Source: Candidatus Omnitrophota bacterium
GTDB lineage: Bacteria; Omnitrophota; Gorgyraeia; Gygaellales; Profunditerraquicolaceae
Length of the DNA: 6,117 nt
Reading direction: 5' to 3'
Assembly: GCA_023229385.1 (NCBI GenBank)
Contig: JALNZI010000083.1
Span: 1 to 6,117, forward strand
Each line of letters opens with the position of its first letter. The stretch's first letter is position 1. Below, one piece after another: positions 1 through 6,117 of the stretch. Under the pieces are notes generated by a model. That model worked only from the letters and a program-made list of their open reading frames with translations, was not told where the DNA came from and did not search any database. Made by a program: the position numbers and the translations under genes.

Positions 1-530
1 CCTAAAAGCTTTTCGATATATTCCTGGTTTACATTCTCATCATGACCGACATCCGCTTTAGTTGACGGAGTAAATATCGGCTGATCAAGCTTAGCTGATT
101 CCTTTAATCCCGCGGGCAATCTTATTGAACAGACTGATTGTTTTTGTTTATATTCTTTCCAGCCTGAACCGGAAAGATACCCCCTTACCACGCACTCAAC
201 CGGCAAGGGTTTGGTTTTTAGCACCAGCATAGAGCGGCCGGCTAAATCTTTTTTATATTTCTTTAATTCCGGAGGATATTTCTCTACGTCCGCTGTTATC
301 AGGTGATGGGCAATTACATCCTTGATAAAATCAAACCAGAAAGCGGATATACTGGTTAGCACCTTGCCCTTATACGGTATGCCGGAAGGCAAAACCACAT
401 CAAAACAGGATATCCGGTCAGTAGAAACAATCAAAAGCTTATCCCCTAAATCATATACATCCCTTACCTTACCCCTGCGGAAAAGCTTAAGGTCGCTAAA
501 TTCAGTTTTTAACAAAACCTCATTTCCCAT
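1..530 (-). CDS. purC: Phosphoribosylaminoimidazole-succinocarboxamide synthase (SAICAR synthetase), 3' end cut by window edge
   Basis: PurC joins aspartate to CAIR with ATP hydrolysis, giving SAICAR in cytoplasmic de novo purine synthesis. I translated it by hand from the ATG at 530-528; the frame stays open for 176 codons to base 1. Visible motifs are GKVRDVYD (residues 20-27, nucleotide-binding loop), STDRISCFD (36-44, usually ATDRISAFD), GKVLTSIS (55-62), VVRGYLSGSGWKEY (114-127) and TPSTKADVGHDENV (154-167). The RGYLSGSGW block followed by TPSTK fits the longer form of about 290-300 residues rather than the short E. coli type, so roughly 120 residues lie outside. The start overlaps the last 11 bases of pckG (ATGGGAAATGA). 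Only a weak purine stretch (GAAGAAAT) precedes it, so translation is probably coupled to pckG. The start agrees with the usual family N-terminus (EVLLKT at residues 4-9). The family call is secure; the subtype is inference. Confidence 0.96.
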   Translation of the reverse strand, partial: MGNEVLLKTEFSDLKLFRRGKVRDVYDLGDKLLIVSTDRISCFDVVLPSGIPYKGKVLTSISAFWFDFIKDVIAHHLITADVEKYPPELKKYKKDLAGRSMLVLKTKPLPVECVVRGYLSGSGWKEYKQKQSVCSIRLPAGLKESAKLDQPIFTPSTKADVGHDENVNQEYIEKLL

Positions 531-2316
531 ATTTCTTCAATCTTTCTATTAGCCCTGCATATTCATCCCAAAGCTCTTTAGGCAGGTCTTTATTAAAATC
601 CCCGAAAAATTTATTTACCCCCTTTAATTCTTCCAGCCACTCAGATTTCTCAACCTTAAGCAATTTTTCTAATGCCCCGGGAGAAAGACTCAACCCGGTC
701 ATATCTATATCAAAGGGATACGGTAGATAACCTATGGGAGTTTCCATAGCATTAACTTTATTATTACAACGGTCAAGTATCCATTCGAGTATCCTTAAAT
801 TTTCGCAAAAACCCGGCCAAAGAAATTTACCATGTTCATCCTTTTTAAACCAGTTCACATGAAAAATCTTCGGCGGCTTAGCCATAAGCTTGCCCATATT
901 TAACCAGTGCCTGAAATAACCTGCCATGTTGTAACCACAGAATGGCAGCATAGCCATAGGATCCCGGCGCACCTGACCAATTTTACCCACCTGGGCGGCA
1001 GTCAATTCTGAACCCATAGTCGCCCCGACAAATACTCCATGTTGCCAATTAAATGATTGATAAACCAGCGGAGCTACATGCTGACGCCTGCCGCCGAAAA
1101 TAATCGCGGAAATCGGCACCCCGTGATGCTGATCCAGCCTGAATGAAGCTGAAGGGCAATTCACAATCGGCGCGGTGAAACGCGCGTTTGCATGAGCACC
1201 TTTTATTATGTTGCCTTCTGCGTCCTTCACATTCGGCTTCCAGGGATTGCCTTTCCAATCTATTCCCTGGCTGGGAATCTCTCCATCAGCACCCTCCCAC
1301 CAAACTGTATTATCTGGTTTCAAAAGCACATTAGTATAAATAGTATTGCTCTTGATTGTCTCTACCATATTCGGGTTGGTTTTAGAGTTCGTTCCAGGGG
1401 CAACCCCAAAAAATCCTGTCTCAGGATTTACCGCCCAAAGCGAACCATCAGAATCAACACGCATCCAGGCAATATCATCTCCTAACGTCCAAATACGGTA
1501 ACCTTTCTGTTTAAGGCCTTCCGGGGGGATCATCATCGCCAGGTTTGTTTTACCGCAGGCACTGGGAAAAGCCGCGGCGATATACTCAACATGGCCATTA
1601 GGCTCTTCAATCCCCATAATCAACATATGCTCGGCCATCCATTTTTCTTTCCTGGCAACATAACTGGCGATACGCAAAGAAAGGCATTTTTTACCCAGAA
1701 GCACATTACCGCCATAACCGCTGCCCACGCTCCAGATAGTGTTATCTTCGGGGAAATGTAAAATCAATCTTTTATTAATATCCAGTTGGGCTTTTGAATG
1801 CAGGCATTTAGTAAAATCATCGCCTCTTTCCAGCTGTTTTAAAACAACATCACCGCAACGAGCCATAATCAACATGTTCAACACAACATACCGGGAATCA
1901 GTTATTTCCACTCCGATTTTACTAAAAGGCGAACCCACCGGCCCCATGGAAAACGGGATTACATACATAGTCCTACCGGTCATAGCGCCTTTAAATATAG
2001 ACCTTGCCTTCTGATAGGCCTTAGCCGGTGACATCCAATTATTATTTGGCCCGGCATCCTTCTTTTTCTTAGTACAGATAAAAGTTAAATGCTCTGTGCG
2101 CGAGACATCGTCATGGGCAGTGCGGTGCAGGAAGCAACCCGGCAACTTTTCTTTATTTAAACGCAGCAAATCCCCGGAAGCTACGGATTCTTTTTCCAGG
2201 GTTAACCTCTGCTCCTCAGACCCGTCAATCCAAACGATAGTTTTAGGCCCGCAAAGCTTACTCATTTTATTTACCCAATCAATTAACCCCTTGTTATTTG
2301 TGGGAAAGTTTTCCAT
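520..2316 (-). CDS. pckG: Phosphoenolpyruvate carboxykinase, GTP-dependent
   Basis: The enzyme interconverts oxaloacetate + GTP and phosphoenolpyruvate + CO2 + GDP in the cytoplasm, for gluconeogenesis or in the carboxylating direction in some anaerobes. At 598 residues it is normal for the GTP family (about 600-620). The P-loop FPSACGKTN (250-258) carries the reactive cysteine C254, with K256 and T257. Expected Mn ligands are K210 (in LLGKK), H230 (in AEHMLI) and D281 (in LGDDIAWMR). R73 and N377/R379 (NARF) match substrate-binding positions, and GGRR (408-411) is present. The three phenylalanines that hold the guanine are F490 (NWF), F498 (KFLW) and F503 (PGF), which supports GTP over ATP. 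One oddity is PGFCEN, where PGFGEN is usual. The ATG directly follows the trxB stop, with AGGAG 7 bases upstream. The TGA stop lies inside the start of purC. Residue roles are from the vertebrate enzyme by family knowledge. Confidence 0.98.
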   Translation of the reverse strand: MENFPTNNKGLIDWVNKMSKLCGPKTIVWIDGSEEQRLTLEKESVASGDLLRLNKEKLPGCFLHRTAHDDVSRTEHLTFICTKKKKDAGPNNNWMSPAKAYQKARSIFKGAMTGRTMYVIPFSMGPVGSPFSKIGVEITDSRYVVLNMLIMARCGDVVLKQLERGDDFTKCLHSKAQLDINKRLILHFPEDNTIWSVGSGYGGNVLLGKKCLSLRIASYVARKEKWMAEHMLIMGIEEPNGHVEYIAAAFPSACGKTNLAMMIPPEGLKQKGYRIWTLGDDIAWMRVDSDGSLWAVNPETGFFGVAPGTNSKTNPNMVETIKSNTIYTNVLLKPDNTVWWEGADGEIPSQGIDWKGNPWKPNVKDAEGNIIKGAHANARFTAPIVNCPSASFRLDQHHGVPISAIIFGGRRQHVAPLVYQSFNWQHGVFVGATMGSELTAAQVGKIGQVRRDPMAMLPFCGYNMAGYFRHWLNMGKLMAKPPKIFHVNWFKKDEHGKFLWPGFCENLRILEWILDRCNNKVNAMETPIGYLPYPFDIDMTGLSLSPGALEKLLKVEKSEWLEELKGVNKFFGDFNKDLPKELWDEYAGLIERLKKYGK

Positions 2317-3231
2317 CTAATTGCTCCTATTCGCAATAAATTTGTATGCAGAATCAGCTGCCACTGCCCCATCGCCACAAGCATTGATCACCTGATATAA
2401 ACTTTTCTTACGGCAATCGCCACAGGCAAATACACCCTCAACTGAAGTAGACATAGAATCATCCGCAATAATGAAACCTGCTTCATCCATTTGGATTTTA
2501 CCTTTTAAAAATACTGTCTCCGGCTCATAACCAATATAGATAAAAACACCATCGCAACAAAAATCATCTTCCTTACCGGTTAATAAATCCTTGATTTTTA
2601 TTGCCTCGACTTTTTTGGTTCCCTTAATCTCGGTAACCAGGCTGCTTAAAATAAAATTTATTTTCTTATCCTGCTGCATCTTTTCCTGCAATATCGCCGA
2701 AGCGCGCAAGTCCTGGCGGCGATGGATTACACTGACCGAACTGGCAAAACGGCTAAGGTATATAGCCTCTTCGGCAACCGCATCCCCGCCGCCCACCAGC
2801 ACTACATTTTTGCCCTTATAAAAAGGGGCATCACAGGTAGCGCAATAAGAAACCCCTCTTCCGGTAAATTCTTTCTCTCCGGGTATATTTAATTTACGCG
2901 GATGCGCGCCACTGGCAATAATAAGTGCCTTAGCCGCAAATGTAGCACTTGAGGTTATAACTGTCTTCTTTAGACAATCTAAGTCCAACACTTCATCGCT
3001 TTCAAATTTTACCCCTAACTCCCTGACCTGTTTCTCCATACGATCAATCAATTCAACGGTAGTTACCCCGCCAGGAAAACCGGGATAATTTTCAATGCTT
3101 TCGCTCATCAAGATCCTGCCGCCGGGAGCCATTTTCTCAATCATCAGCGTATTCAACCTGCTGCGGCCGGCATAAAGAGCGGCAGTAAGCCCCGCAGGCC
3201 CGGCACCAATAATAATCAAATCATGCGTCAT
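2317..3231 (-). CDS. trxB: Thioredoxin-disulfide reductase (FAD/NADPH)
   Basis: TrxB passes electrons from NADPH through FAD and an active-site disulfide to thioredoxin in the cytoplasm. At 304 residues it is close to the usual 310-320. The FAD-binding GAGPAG (9-14) is at the N-terminus. The redox pair is CATC (130-133). The second dinucleotide fold has GGGDAVAEEA (147-156), and HRRQDLRA (170-177) keeps the arginines that favour NADPH. The C-terminal FAD motif is GVFACGDCRKK (266-276), then QVINACGDGA (280-289). Oddities: C270, C273 and C285 are extra cysteines near the flavin motif, and LYQV stands where most relatives have an arginine before the glutamine (RQ). The ATG has GAGG 7 bases upstream in a 17-base gap after def. 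The TAG stop touches the pckG ATG. A ferredoxin- or F420-dependent relative is less likely given HRR, but is not excluded by sequence alone. Confidence 0.95.
   Translation of the reverse strand: MTHDLIIIGAGPAGLTAALYAGRSRLNTLMIEKMAPGGRILMSESIENYPGFPGGVTTVELIDRMEKQVRELGVKFESDEVLDLDCLKKTVITSSATFAAKALIIASGAHPRKLNIPGEKEFTGRGVSYCATCDAPFYKGKNVVLVGGGDAVAEEAIYLSRFASSVSVIHRRQDLRASAILQEKMQQDKKINFILSSLVTEIKGTKKVEAIKIKDLLTGKEDDFCCDGVFIYIGYEPETVFLKGKIQMDEAGFIIADDSMSTSVEGVFACGDCRKKSLYQVINACGDGAVAADSAYKFIANRSN
2324..2328 (-). promoter_or_regulatory. Ribosome binding site of pckG inside the end of trxB
   Basis: AGGAG on the minus strand lies 7 bases before the pckG ATG and inside the last codons of trxB. It supports the ATG at 2316 as the start and would allow re-initiation by ribosomes finishing trxB at the adjacent TAG. 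Confidence 0.75.
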
Positions 3232-3236
3232 TTAAT

Positions 3237-3242
3237 AACCTC
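3237..3242 (-). promoter_or_regulatory. Ribosome binding site of trxB
   Basis: GAGGTT on the minus strand lies in the 17-base gap between def and trxB. The GAGG core is 7 bases before the ATG, which supports the start at 3231. An ATG that overlaps this site is out of frame with trxB. Confidence 0.65.
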
Positions 3243-3248
3243 ATAAAA

Positions 3249-3761
3249 TTACAATTTACGGGTTTTGAACTCTTTTTTCAATTCCCTCATCTTCTTTCTA
3301 ATCTTTAATTTCTGCAAAAAAGATGCGTAATCAACTATAAGCTTACCTTCCAAATGGTCGATCTCATGTTGCAAAACACAGGCGAAAAGGTCTTTAGCTT
3401 CTAATTTCAGTGGACGGTTATTTTCATCCAATGCTTCAACCCAAACCTGTCTTGAACGCTTAACCTTGACAGAAGCTCCCGGGACGCTAAGACAACCTTC
3501 CTGTATAGCTTGAGAACCCTGGCGCTTGACAATTTTAGGATTAACTAACTTATAAAGCCCTTCGCCGATATCCACCACGATTAAACGCACGCTCATTCCA
3601 ATTTGCGGAGCAGCAAGCCCAATCCCGGAATGCTCATACATAGATTGAGACATTAAGCTCAAAACCTTCTGGTGCTCAGCAGTAACCTCTTTAACCGGCT
3701 TTGCCTTTTTCCTTAATACGGAATCACCGAATATATTAATCTTTAATTTGGTTTCGGGCAT
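3249..3761 (-). CDS. def: Peptide deformylase
   Basis: Peptide deformylase removes the formyl group from the N-terminal methionine of nascent proteins at the ribosome, releasing formate. All three family motifs are present in 170 residues: motif 1 GIGLAAPQIG (46-55), motif 2 EGCLSVPG (88-95) and motif 3 QHEIDHLEGKL (131-141). Metal ligands are C90, H132 and H136, with E133 as the catalytic glutamate. The N-terminal GDSVLRKKAKPV (12-23) is also typical. The last 25 residues are lysine/arginine rich and look helical, as in many bacterial forms. The ATG at 3761 lies inside the 3' end of panD, giving a 26-base overlap. I see no later in-frame ATG or GTG before the conserved N-terminal block, and no strong ribosome binding site at normal spacing, so coupling to panD is likely. 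The common partner fmt does not follow; trxB does. Confidence 0.97.
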   Translation of the reverse strand: MPETKLKINIFGDSVLRKKAKPVKEVTAEHQKVLSLMSQSMYEHSGIGLAAPQIGMSVRLIVVDIGEGLYKLVNPKIVKRQGSQAIQEGCLSVPGASVKVKRSRQVWVEALDENNRPLKLEAKDLFACVLQHEIDHLEGKLIVDYASFLQKLKIRKKMRELKKEFKTRKL

Positions 3762-4086
3762 TTACTTTTATAACCTTTGGTTTGATTTTCTTTGTCAGTT
3801 CATCCTCAATCAAAACATATGAAACAATAATTACCTGATCCCCCGGGCAAGCACCCCGGGCCGCCGGGCCATTCAAACAAATCACTCCGCTTCCCGGCTT
3901 GCCTTTAATCACATATGTTTCAATACGCTGACCGCTGCTTAGGTTAAGAACTTCCACCTTCTCATACTCCAGCATATCCGCAGCTTTAATTAGATCCGCA
4001 TCAATGGTAATACTACCCTCATAATAAAGATTAGCCTCGGTCACTGTTGCCCGGTGAATCTTTGATTTTAACATAGTCCTTAACAT
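3736..4086 (-). CDS. panD: Aspartate 1-decarboxylase proenzyme (pyruvoyl enzyme)
   Basis: PanD decarboxylates L-aspartate to beta-alanine, the precursor of pantothenate and coenzyme A. The 116-residue protein begins MLRTMLKSKIHRATVTEA, an almost canonical N-terminus. The self-cleavage site is G24-S25 (YEGS), giving a 24-residue beta chain and a 92-residue alpha chain whose S25 becomes the pyruvoyl group. R54, T57 and Y58 (SGQRIETYVI) and N72 with A75/A76 (LNGPAARG) match the known active-site and processing residues. The start is fixed by homology and by a strong AAGGAG 8 bases upstream. The gene follows the only sizeable gap in the window, where a structured inverted repeat lies, and overlaps def by 26 bases. 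No panB or panC is next to it in this window. Confidence 0.98.
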   Translation of the reverse strand: MLRTMLKSKIHRATVTEANLYYEGSITIDADLIKAADMLEYEKVEVLNLSSGQRIETYVIKGKPGSGVICLNGPAARGACPGDQVIIVSYVLIEDELTKKIKPKVIKVNARNQIKD

Positions 4087-4094
4087 TTTATTTT

Positions 4095-4100
4095 CTCCTT
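4095..4100 (-). promoter_or_regulatory. Ribosome binding site of panD
   Basis: AAGGAG on the minus strand lies 8 bases before the panD ATG in an A-rich spacer. It is the strongest Shine-Dalgarno sequence in the window. Together with the gap in front, this suggests that panD starts translation independently of ackA. Confidence 0.8.
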
Positions 4101-4110
4101 ACCTAGAAAG

Positions 4111-4161
4111 GGTACACGACGCAGAGGCGTCGTACTTGTTCCTCAAGTAAAACAAGGTACC
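4111..4161 (-). repeat. Nested inverted repeats able to form a three-way junction upstream of panD
   Basis: Three perfect inverted repeats fit together in 51 bases. The outer stem is 5 bp (4111-4115 with 4157-4161, GGTAC/GTACC). Hairpin A is 6 bp (4135-4140 with 4151-4156, CTTGTT/AACAAG) with a 10-base loop. Hairpin B is 7 bp (4116-4122 with 4127-4133, ACGACGC/GCGTCGT) with a 4-base loop. Only base 4134 is unpaired at the junction. There is no poly-T after it on either strand, so termination is unlikely. It could be an mRNA structure that regulates or processes the transcript before panD, or a copy of an interspersed palindromic repeat. The pairing is seen directly; any function is inference. 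Confidence 0.6.
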
Positions 4162-4190
4162 GGCCCGCTTCCTTATTGGCATTAAGTGCC

Positions 4191-5252
4191 TTAAGCACGG
4201 GGCACAATTAATTTATAAGCCTGACGAGCAATCATCAGCTCTTCATTTGTAGGAATTACTAATATTCTGGGTTTTTTCCCAAGATATTGGAATAATCCGC
4301 GGCAGATATCATCCCTGACATCCGCCTGATTCTCTCCGATTCCTGCGGTAAATATCAAAGCATCCAAGCCGCCTAAAACCGACAAGTAAGAACCAATATA
4401 CTTCCTGATGCGGTAAATAAATATATCTATCGCCAGCCTGGCGCGCTTATTTCCCTTCCTGGCTTCTTGCTCAAGGGAACGCATATCATTACTAATCCCG
4501 GATATCCCTTTCAGGCCACTCTCCTTATTCAGGATACGTTCCATCTCCTGGGCACTGATATTTTTCTTATACATGATATGGGTAACCAGCGCCGGATCAA
4601 CATCGCCGCAGCGGGTTCCCATTACTAAGCCTTCCAAAGGAGTAAAACCCATGCTTGTATCTACGGATTTTCCCTTATCAACCGCAGTAATACTACAACC
4701 ATTACCTAAGTGGCAGCTAATCAGCTTTAGTTTATTTAACGGCTTCTTAAGTATGCGGCTGGCCTCTGCGGTAACAAATTCATGGCTGGTACCGTGAAAA
4801 CCATATTTTCTCACTTTCAGTTTCTGGTAATACTCATATGGCAGACCATATATATAGGCATGAGCAGGAATGGTTTGATGAAACGCCGTATCAAAAACAA
4901 CTACCTGTTTTACTCCCGGTAAAAGCTTTTGACAGGCAAGTATTCCGGATAAATTCGCCGGATTGTGCAAAGGGGCAATAGCACAGCATTCCTTGATGCC
5001 TTTAATAACCTTAGAATCGACTATTGCCGGTTTCTTGAATTTCTCCGCGCCATGCACTACGCGGTGCCCCACGGCCTTAACCGAATCAAATTCTTCGAGT
5101 ATGGTTTTTAAGCCGGAATAATGATCACTGAATTTTGAGCCCTTCTCCCCTATATGCTCGATAGTGCCTTTTGAAATCAAAAACTCCTTCGGCATATCAA
5201 AAAGTTTATATTTAATCGATGAACTACCGCTATTAATTACCAGTATTTTCAT
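4191..5252 (-). CDS. ackA: Acetate kinase, short form
   Basis: AckA converts acetyl phosphate + ADP to acetate + ATP in the cytoplasm, the energy-yielding step after Pta, and is reversible. Key family residues are present: N7 (VINSGSSS), R64 (VGHRVVHG), H96 (PLHNP), D121 (VFDTAFH), H153 (GFHGTSH), H181/N184 (CHLGNG), R214 (MGTRCGD), the FTAGIGEN block (301-308) and PTNEE (334-338). At 353 residues it is clearly shorter than the usual 395-410. By comparison with the Methanosarcina enzyme, about 27 residues are missing before R64, about 20 between the block after GIGEN and VIPTNEE, and a few at the C-terminus. These look like loop or surface losses, and the active site is intact. The ATG shares one base with the pta stop (TAATG) and has no good Shine-Dalgarno, so translation is probably coupled. 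Butyrate or propionate kinase is less likely but cannot be ruled out. Confidence 0.95.
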   Translation of the reverse strand: MKILVINSGSSSIKYKLFDMPKEFLISKGTIEHIGEKGSKFSDHYSGLKTILEEFDSVKAVGHRVVHGAEKFKKPAIVDSKVIKGIKECCAIAPLHNPANLSGILACQKLLPGVKQVVVFDTAFHQTIPAHAYIYGLPYEYYQKLKVRKYGFHGTSHEFVTAEASRILKKPLNKLKLISCHLGNGCSITAVDKGKSVDTSMGFTPLEGLVMGTRCGDVDPALVTHIMYKKNISAQEMERILNKESGLKGISGISNDMRSLEQEARKGNKRARLAIDIFIYRIRKYIGSYLSVLGGLDALIFTAGIGENQADVRDDICRGLFQYLGKKPRILVIPTNEELMIARQAYKLIVPRA

Positions 5253-5254
5253 TA
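5250..5254 (-). promoter_or_regulatory. pta-ackA stop/start overlap (TAATG)
   Basis: The last base of the pta stop TAA is the first base of the ackA ATG. The bases in front of it give no purine-rich ribosome binding site. This is a typical re-initiation arrangement that would keep the two enzymes of one pathway in fixed proportion. Confidence 0.75.
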
Positions 5255-6117
5255 TTGAGCCCGGGTTGCTGAAACTGCCACACTATCTACGATATCCTGC
5301 GCAAAACACCCGCGGGATAAGTCACTTGCCGGTTTATTTAGGCCTAGAAACAGCGGGCCAATCGCCCGGCAGCCGCTTAAGCGCTGGGAAAGTTTATAAC
5401 TGATATTTCCGGCTTCCAGATTAGGAAAAATCAAAACATTCGCCTTTCCTTCGATCGGACTATTTGGGCATTTTATTTTGGCTACTTCAGGAACTATTGC
5501 CGCATCCGCCTGCAATTCTCCATCAGCCAGTAATTCCGGAGCCTGTTGTTTCAGCAAATCTAATGCCTCGGCTATTTTCTGAGCGGATTTTGTTTTTGCC
5601 GATCCTTTTGTGGAATAACTTAAGAATGCTATACGCGGAGTAATATCCAGAACCTTAGCCGCCAGCTCTGCGGCAGTTACAGCAATACAGTATAACTGAC
5701 GGGCATTCGGATCAGGGATAACCCCGCAATCTGCGTAGACAAAAGTTCCGTTAGCCCCATACTGATTGCCCGGCAGATCCATAATGAAACAACTTGAGGC
5801 TATGGTAAAGCGCTCATCCAGGCCAATACAGCGTATACAGGCGCGGGCCACGTCGGCAGTAGTATGATTTGCCCCGGCGACCAGGCCGTCAGCTTTTCCC
5901 TGACGGGTCATCATCGCCGCATAATAAAGATTATCGGAAAAAAGTTTCTTTACCGTGTCCAAATCAATATCCTTGGATTGGTATAATTGATAATACTCGC
6001 CGATATAACTATCCAAGATATTTTTATCAATCACATCCGGAGTCAGAACCAAGGGTTTAGCTATTTTCTCCGGCTCAACAATACGCGCAGCCTCGATTGT
6101 ACGCTTATCATCGTATT
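5252..6117 (-). CDS. pta: Phosphate acetyltransferase, 5' end cut by window edge
   Basis: Pta converts acetyl-CoA + phosphate to acetyl phosphate + CoA and feeds AckA. The frame is open to base 6117. The 21 codons upstream of the TTG at 6052 still encode a family-like stretch (KRTIEAARIVEPEKIAKP), so 6052 is not the true start. About 287 residues are visible of the usual 325-335 of the short form, so some 25-40 are outside. Motifs, numbered from the first full visible codon (6115-6113): KADGLVAGANHTTADVARA (74-92), YADCGVIPDPNA (127-138), FLSYSTKGSAK (165-175), NLEAGNISYK (232-241) and KPASDLSRGC (261-270), where S268 and R269 match the catalytic/CoA-binding pair. No regulatory N-terminal domain is visible. 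GLFLGL-type divergence occurs at GPLFLGL (253-259), where GPILQGL is usual. A phosphate butyryltransferase is less likely because the neighbour is ackA. Confidence 0.95.
   Translation of the reverse strand, partial: YDDKRTIEAARIVEPEKIAKPLVLTPDVIDKNILDSYIGEYYQLYQSKDIDLDTVKKLFSDNLYYAAMMTRQGKADGLVAGANHTTADVARACIRCIGLDERFTIASSCFIMDLPGNQYGANGTFVYADCGVIPDPNARQLYCIAVTAAELAAKVLDITPRIAFLSYSTKGSAKTKSAQKIAEALDLLKQQAPELLADGELQADAAIVPEVAKIKCPNSPIEGKANVLIFPNLEAGNISYKLSQRLSGCRAIGPLFLGLNKPASDLSRGCFAQDIVDSVAVSATRAQ

Larger units (their letters stand above)
4087..4190 (-). other. Intergenic region ackA-panD, the only sizeable gap
   Basis: About 104 bases without a gene. Next to the ackA stop (minus-strand order) are short overlapping inverted repeats: GGCA/TGCC at 4178-4181 and 4187-4190, and GTGC/GCAC at 4186-4189 and 4195-4198, the latter reaching into the stop codon. 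No T-run follows them, so they do not form an intrinsic terminator. A larger fold occupies 4111-4161 and is listed separately. The panD ribosome binding site ends the gap. I found no convincing -35/-10 promoter pair. Confidence 0.7.

Noticed and set aside
322..552. Plus-strand open frame of 76 codons
   Set aside because: It lies opposite purC, whose translation matches the family along its whole visible length. The plus-strand product shows no recognisable motif.
1192..2320. Plus-strand open frames at 1192-1485, 1739-2014 and 2096-2320, and the minus-strand frame 1049-1258
   Set aside because: All are shadows of pckG in other frames; pckG carries continuous family motifs across this range.
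2591..2821. Plus-strand open frame opposite trxB
   Set aside because: It overlaps the CATC and NADPH-binding region of trxB on the other strand and has no coding features of its own.
4111..4140. Intrinsic terminator after ackA
   Set aside because: The GC-rich hairpin at 4116-4133 is not followed by a T-run on either strand, and panD follows closely.
4111..4161. Hammerhead or other small self-cleaving ribozyme
   Set aside because: It has a three-way junction shape, but the junction has only one unpaired base and lacks the conserved CUGAUGA and GAAA core.
4087..4190. Promoter for panD in the gap
   Set aside because: A TTGTTT-like element exists, but no TATAAT-like box lies at proper spacing. 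A promoter is possible but not supported by what I can see.
4573..5403. Plus-strand open frames at 4573-4797 and 5164-5403
   Set aside because: They lie opposite ackA and the ackA/pta junction. Their products look like reverse-strand readings of conserved motifs.
6050..6052. TTG at 6052 as the start codon of pta
   Set aside because: The 21 codons upstream are open and encode a typical Pta N-terminal stretch, so the gene runs off the window edge.
5869..6060. Plus-strand open frame of 63 codons
   Set aside because: It lies opposite the conserved N-terminal half of pta, with no recognisable domain.

Overview
The window is a compact, gene-dense piece of bacterial chromosome. All seven genes I can support lie on the minus strand, so transcription runs from base 6117 towards base 1. 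In that order they are pta (5' end outside the window), ackA, panD, def, trxB, pckG and purC (3' end outside the window). Every complete gene has its family's catalytic motifs and no internal stop or frameshift. I see no tRNA, rRNA, CRISPR array, insertion sequence, phage gene or toxin/defence gene.

Layout: pta and ackA share one base (TAATG). A gap of about 104 bases follows, the only real intergenic space in the window. It holds a compact inverted-repeat structure and the strong ribosome binding site of panD. From panD onwards the genes are tightly packed: panD and def overlap by 26 bases, def and trxB are 17 bases apart, trxB and pckG abut with no space (TAGATG), and pckG and purC overlap by 11 bases. 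This suggests one long transcription unit or two, split at the gap before panD. No promoter or intrinsic terminator is convincing anywhere in the window.

How the genes fit together: Pta and AckA turn acetyl-CoA into acetate with ATP formation (or run in reverse to activate acetate). GTP-type PEP carboxykinase links oxaloacetate to phosphoenolpyruvate. PanD makes beta-alanine for pantothenate and CoA, the cofactor Pta uses. PurC is a step of purine synthesis. Def (N-terminal maturation of new proteins) and TrxB (thiol redox) are general housekeeping. The mix looks like a core-metabolism cluster of an acetate-forming, probably anaerobic bacterium. Base composition is moderate. The gene order and the shortened acetate kinase would fit an uncultured lineage such as Omnitrophota or a relative, but that placement is a guess from impression, not from any search.

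I found no clearly novel biological system. The best leads are the three-way-junction-like repeat before panD and the acetate kinase, which is about 50 residues shorter than usual.
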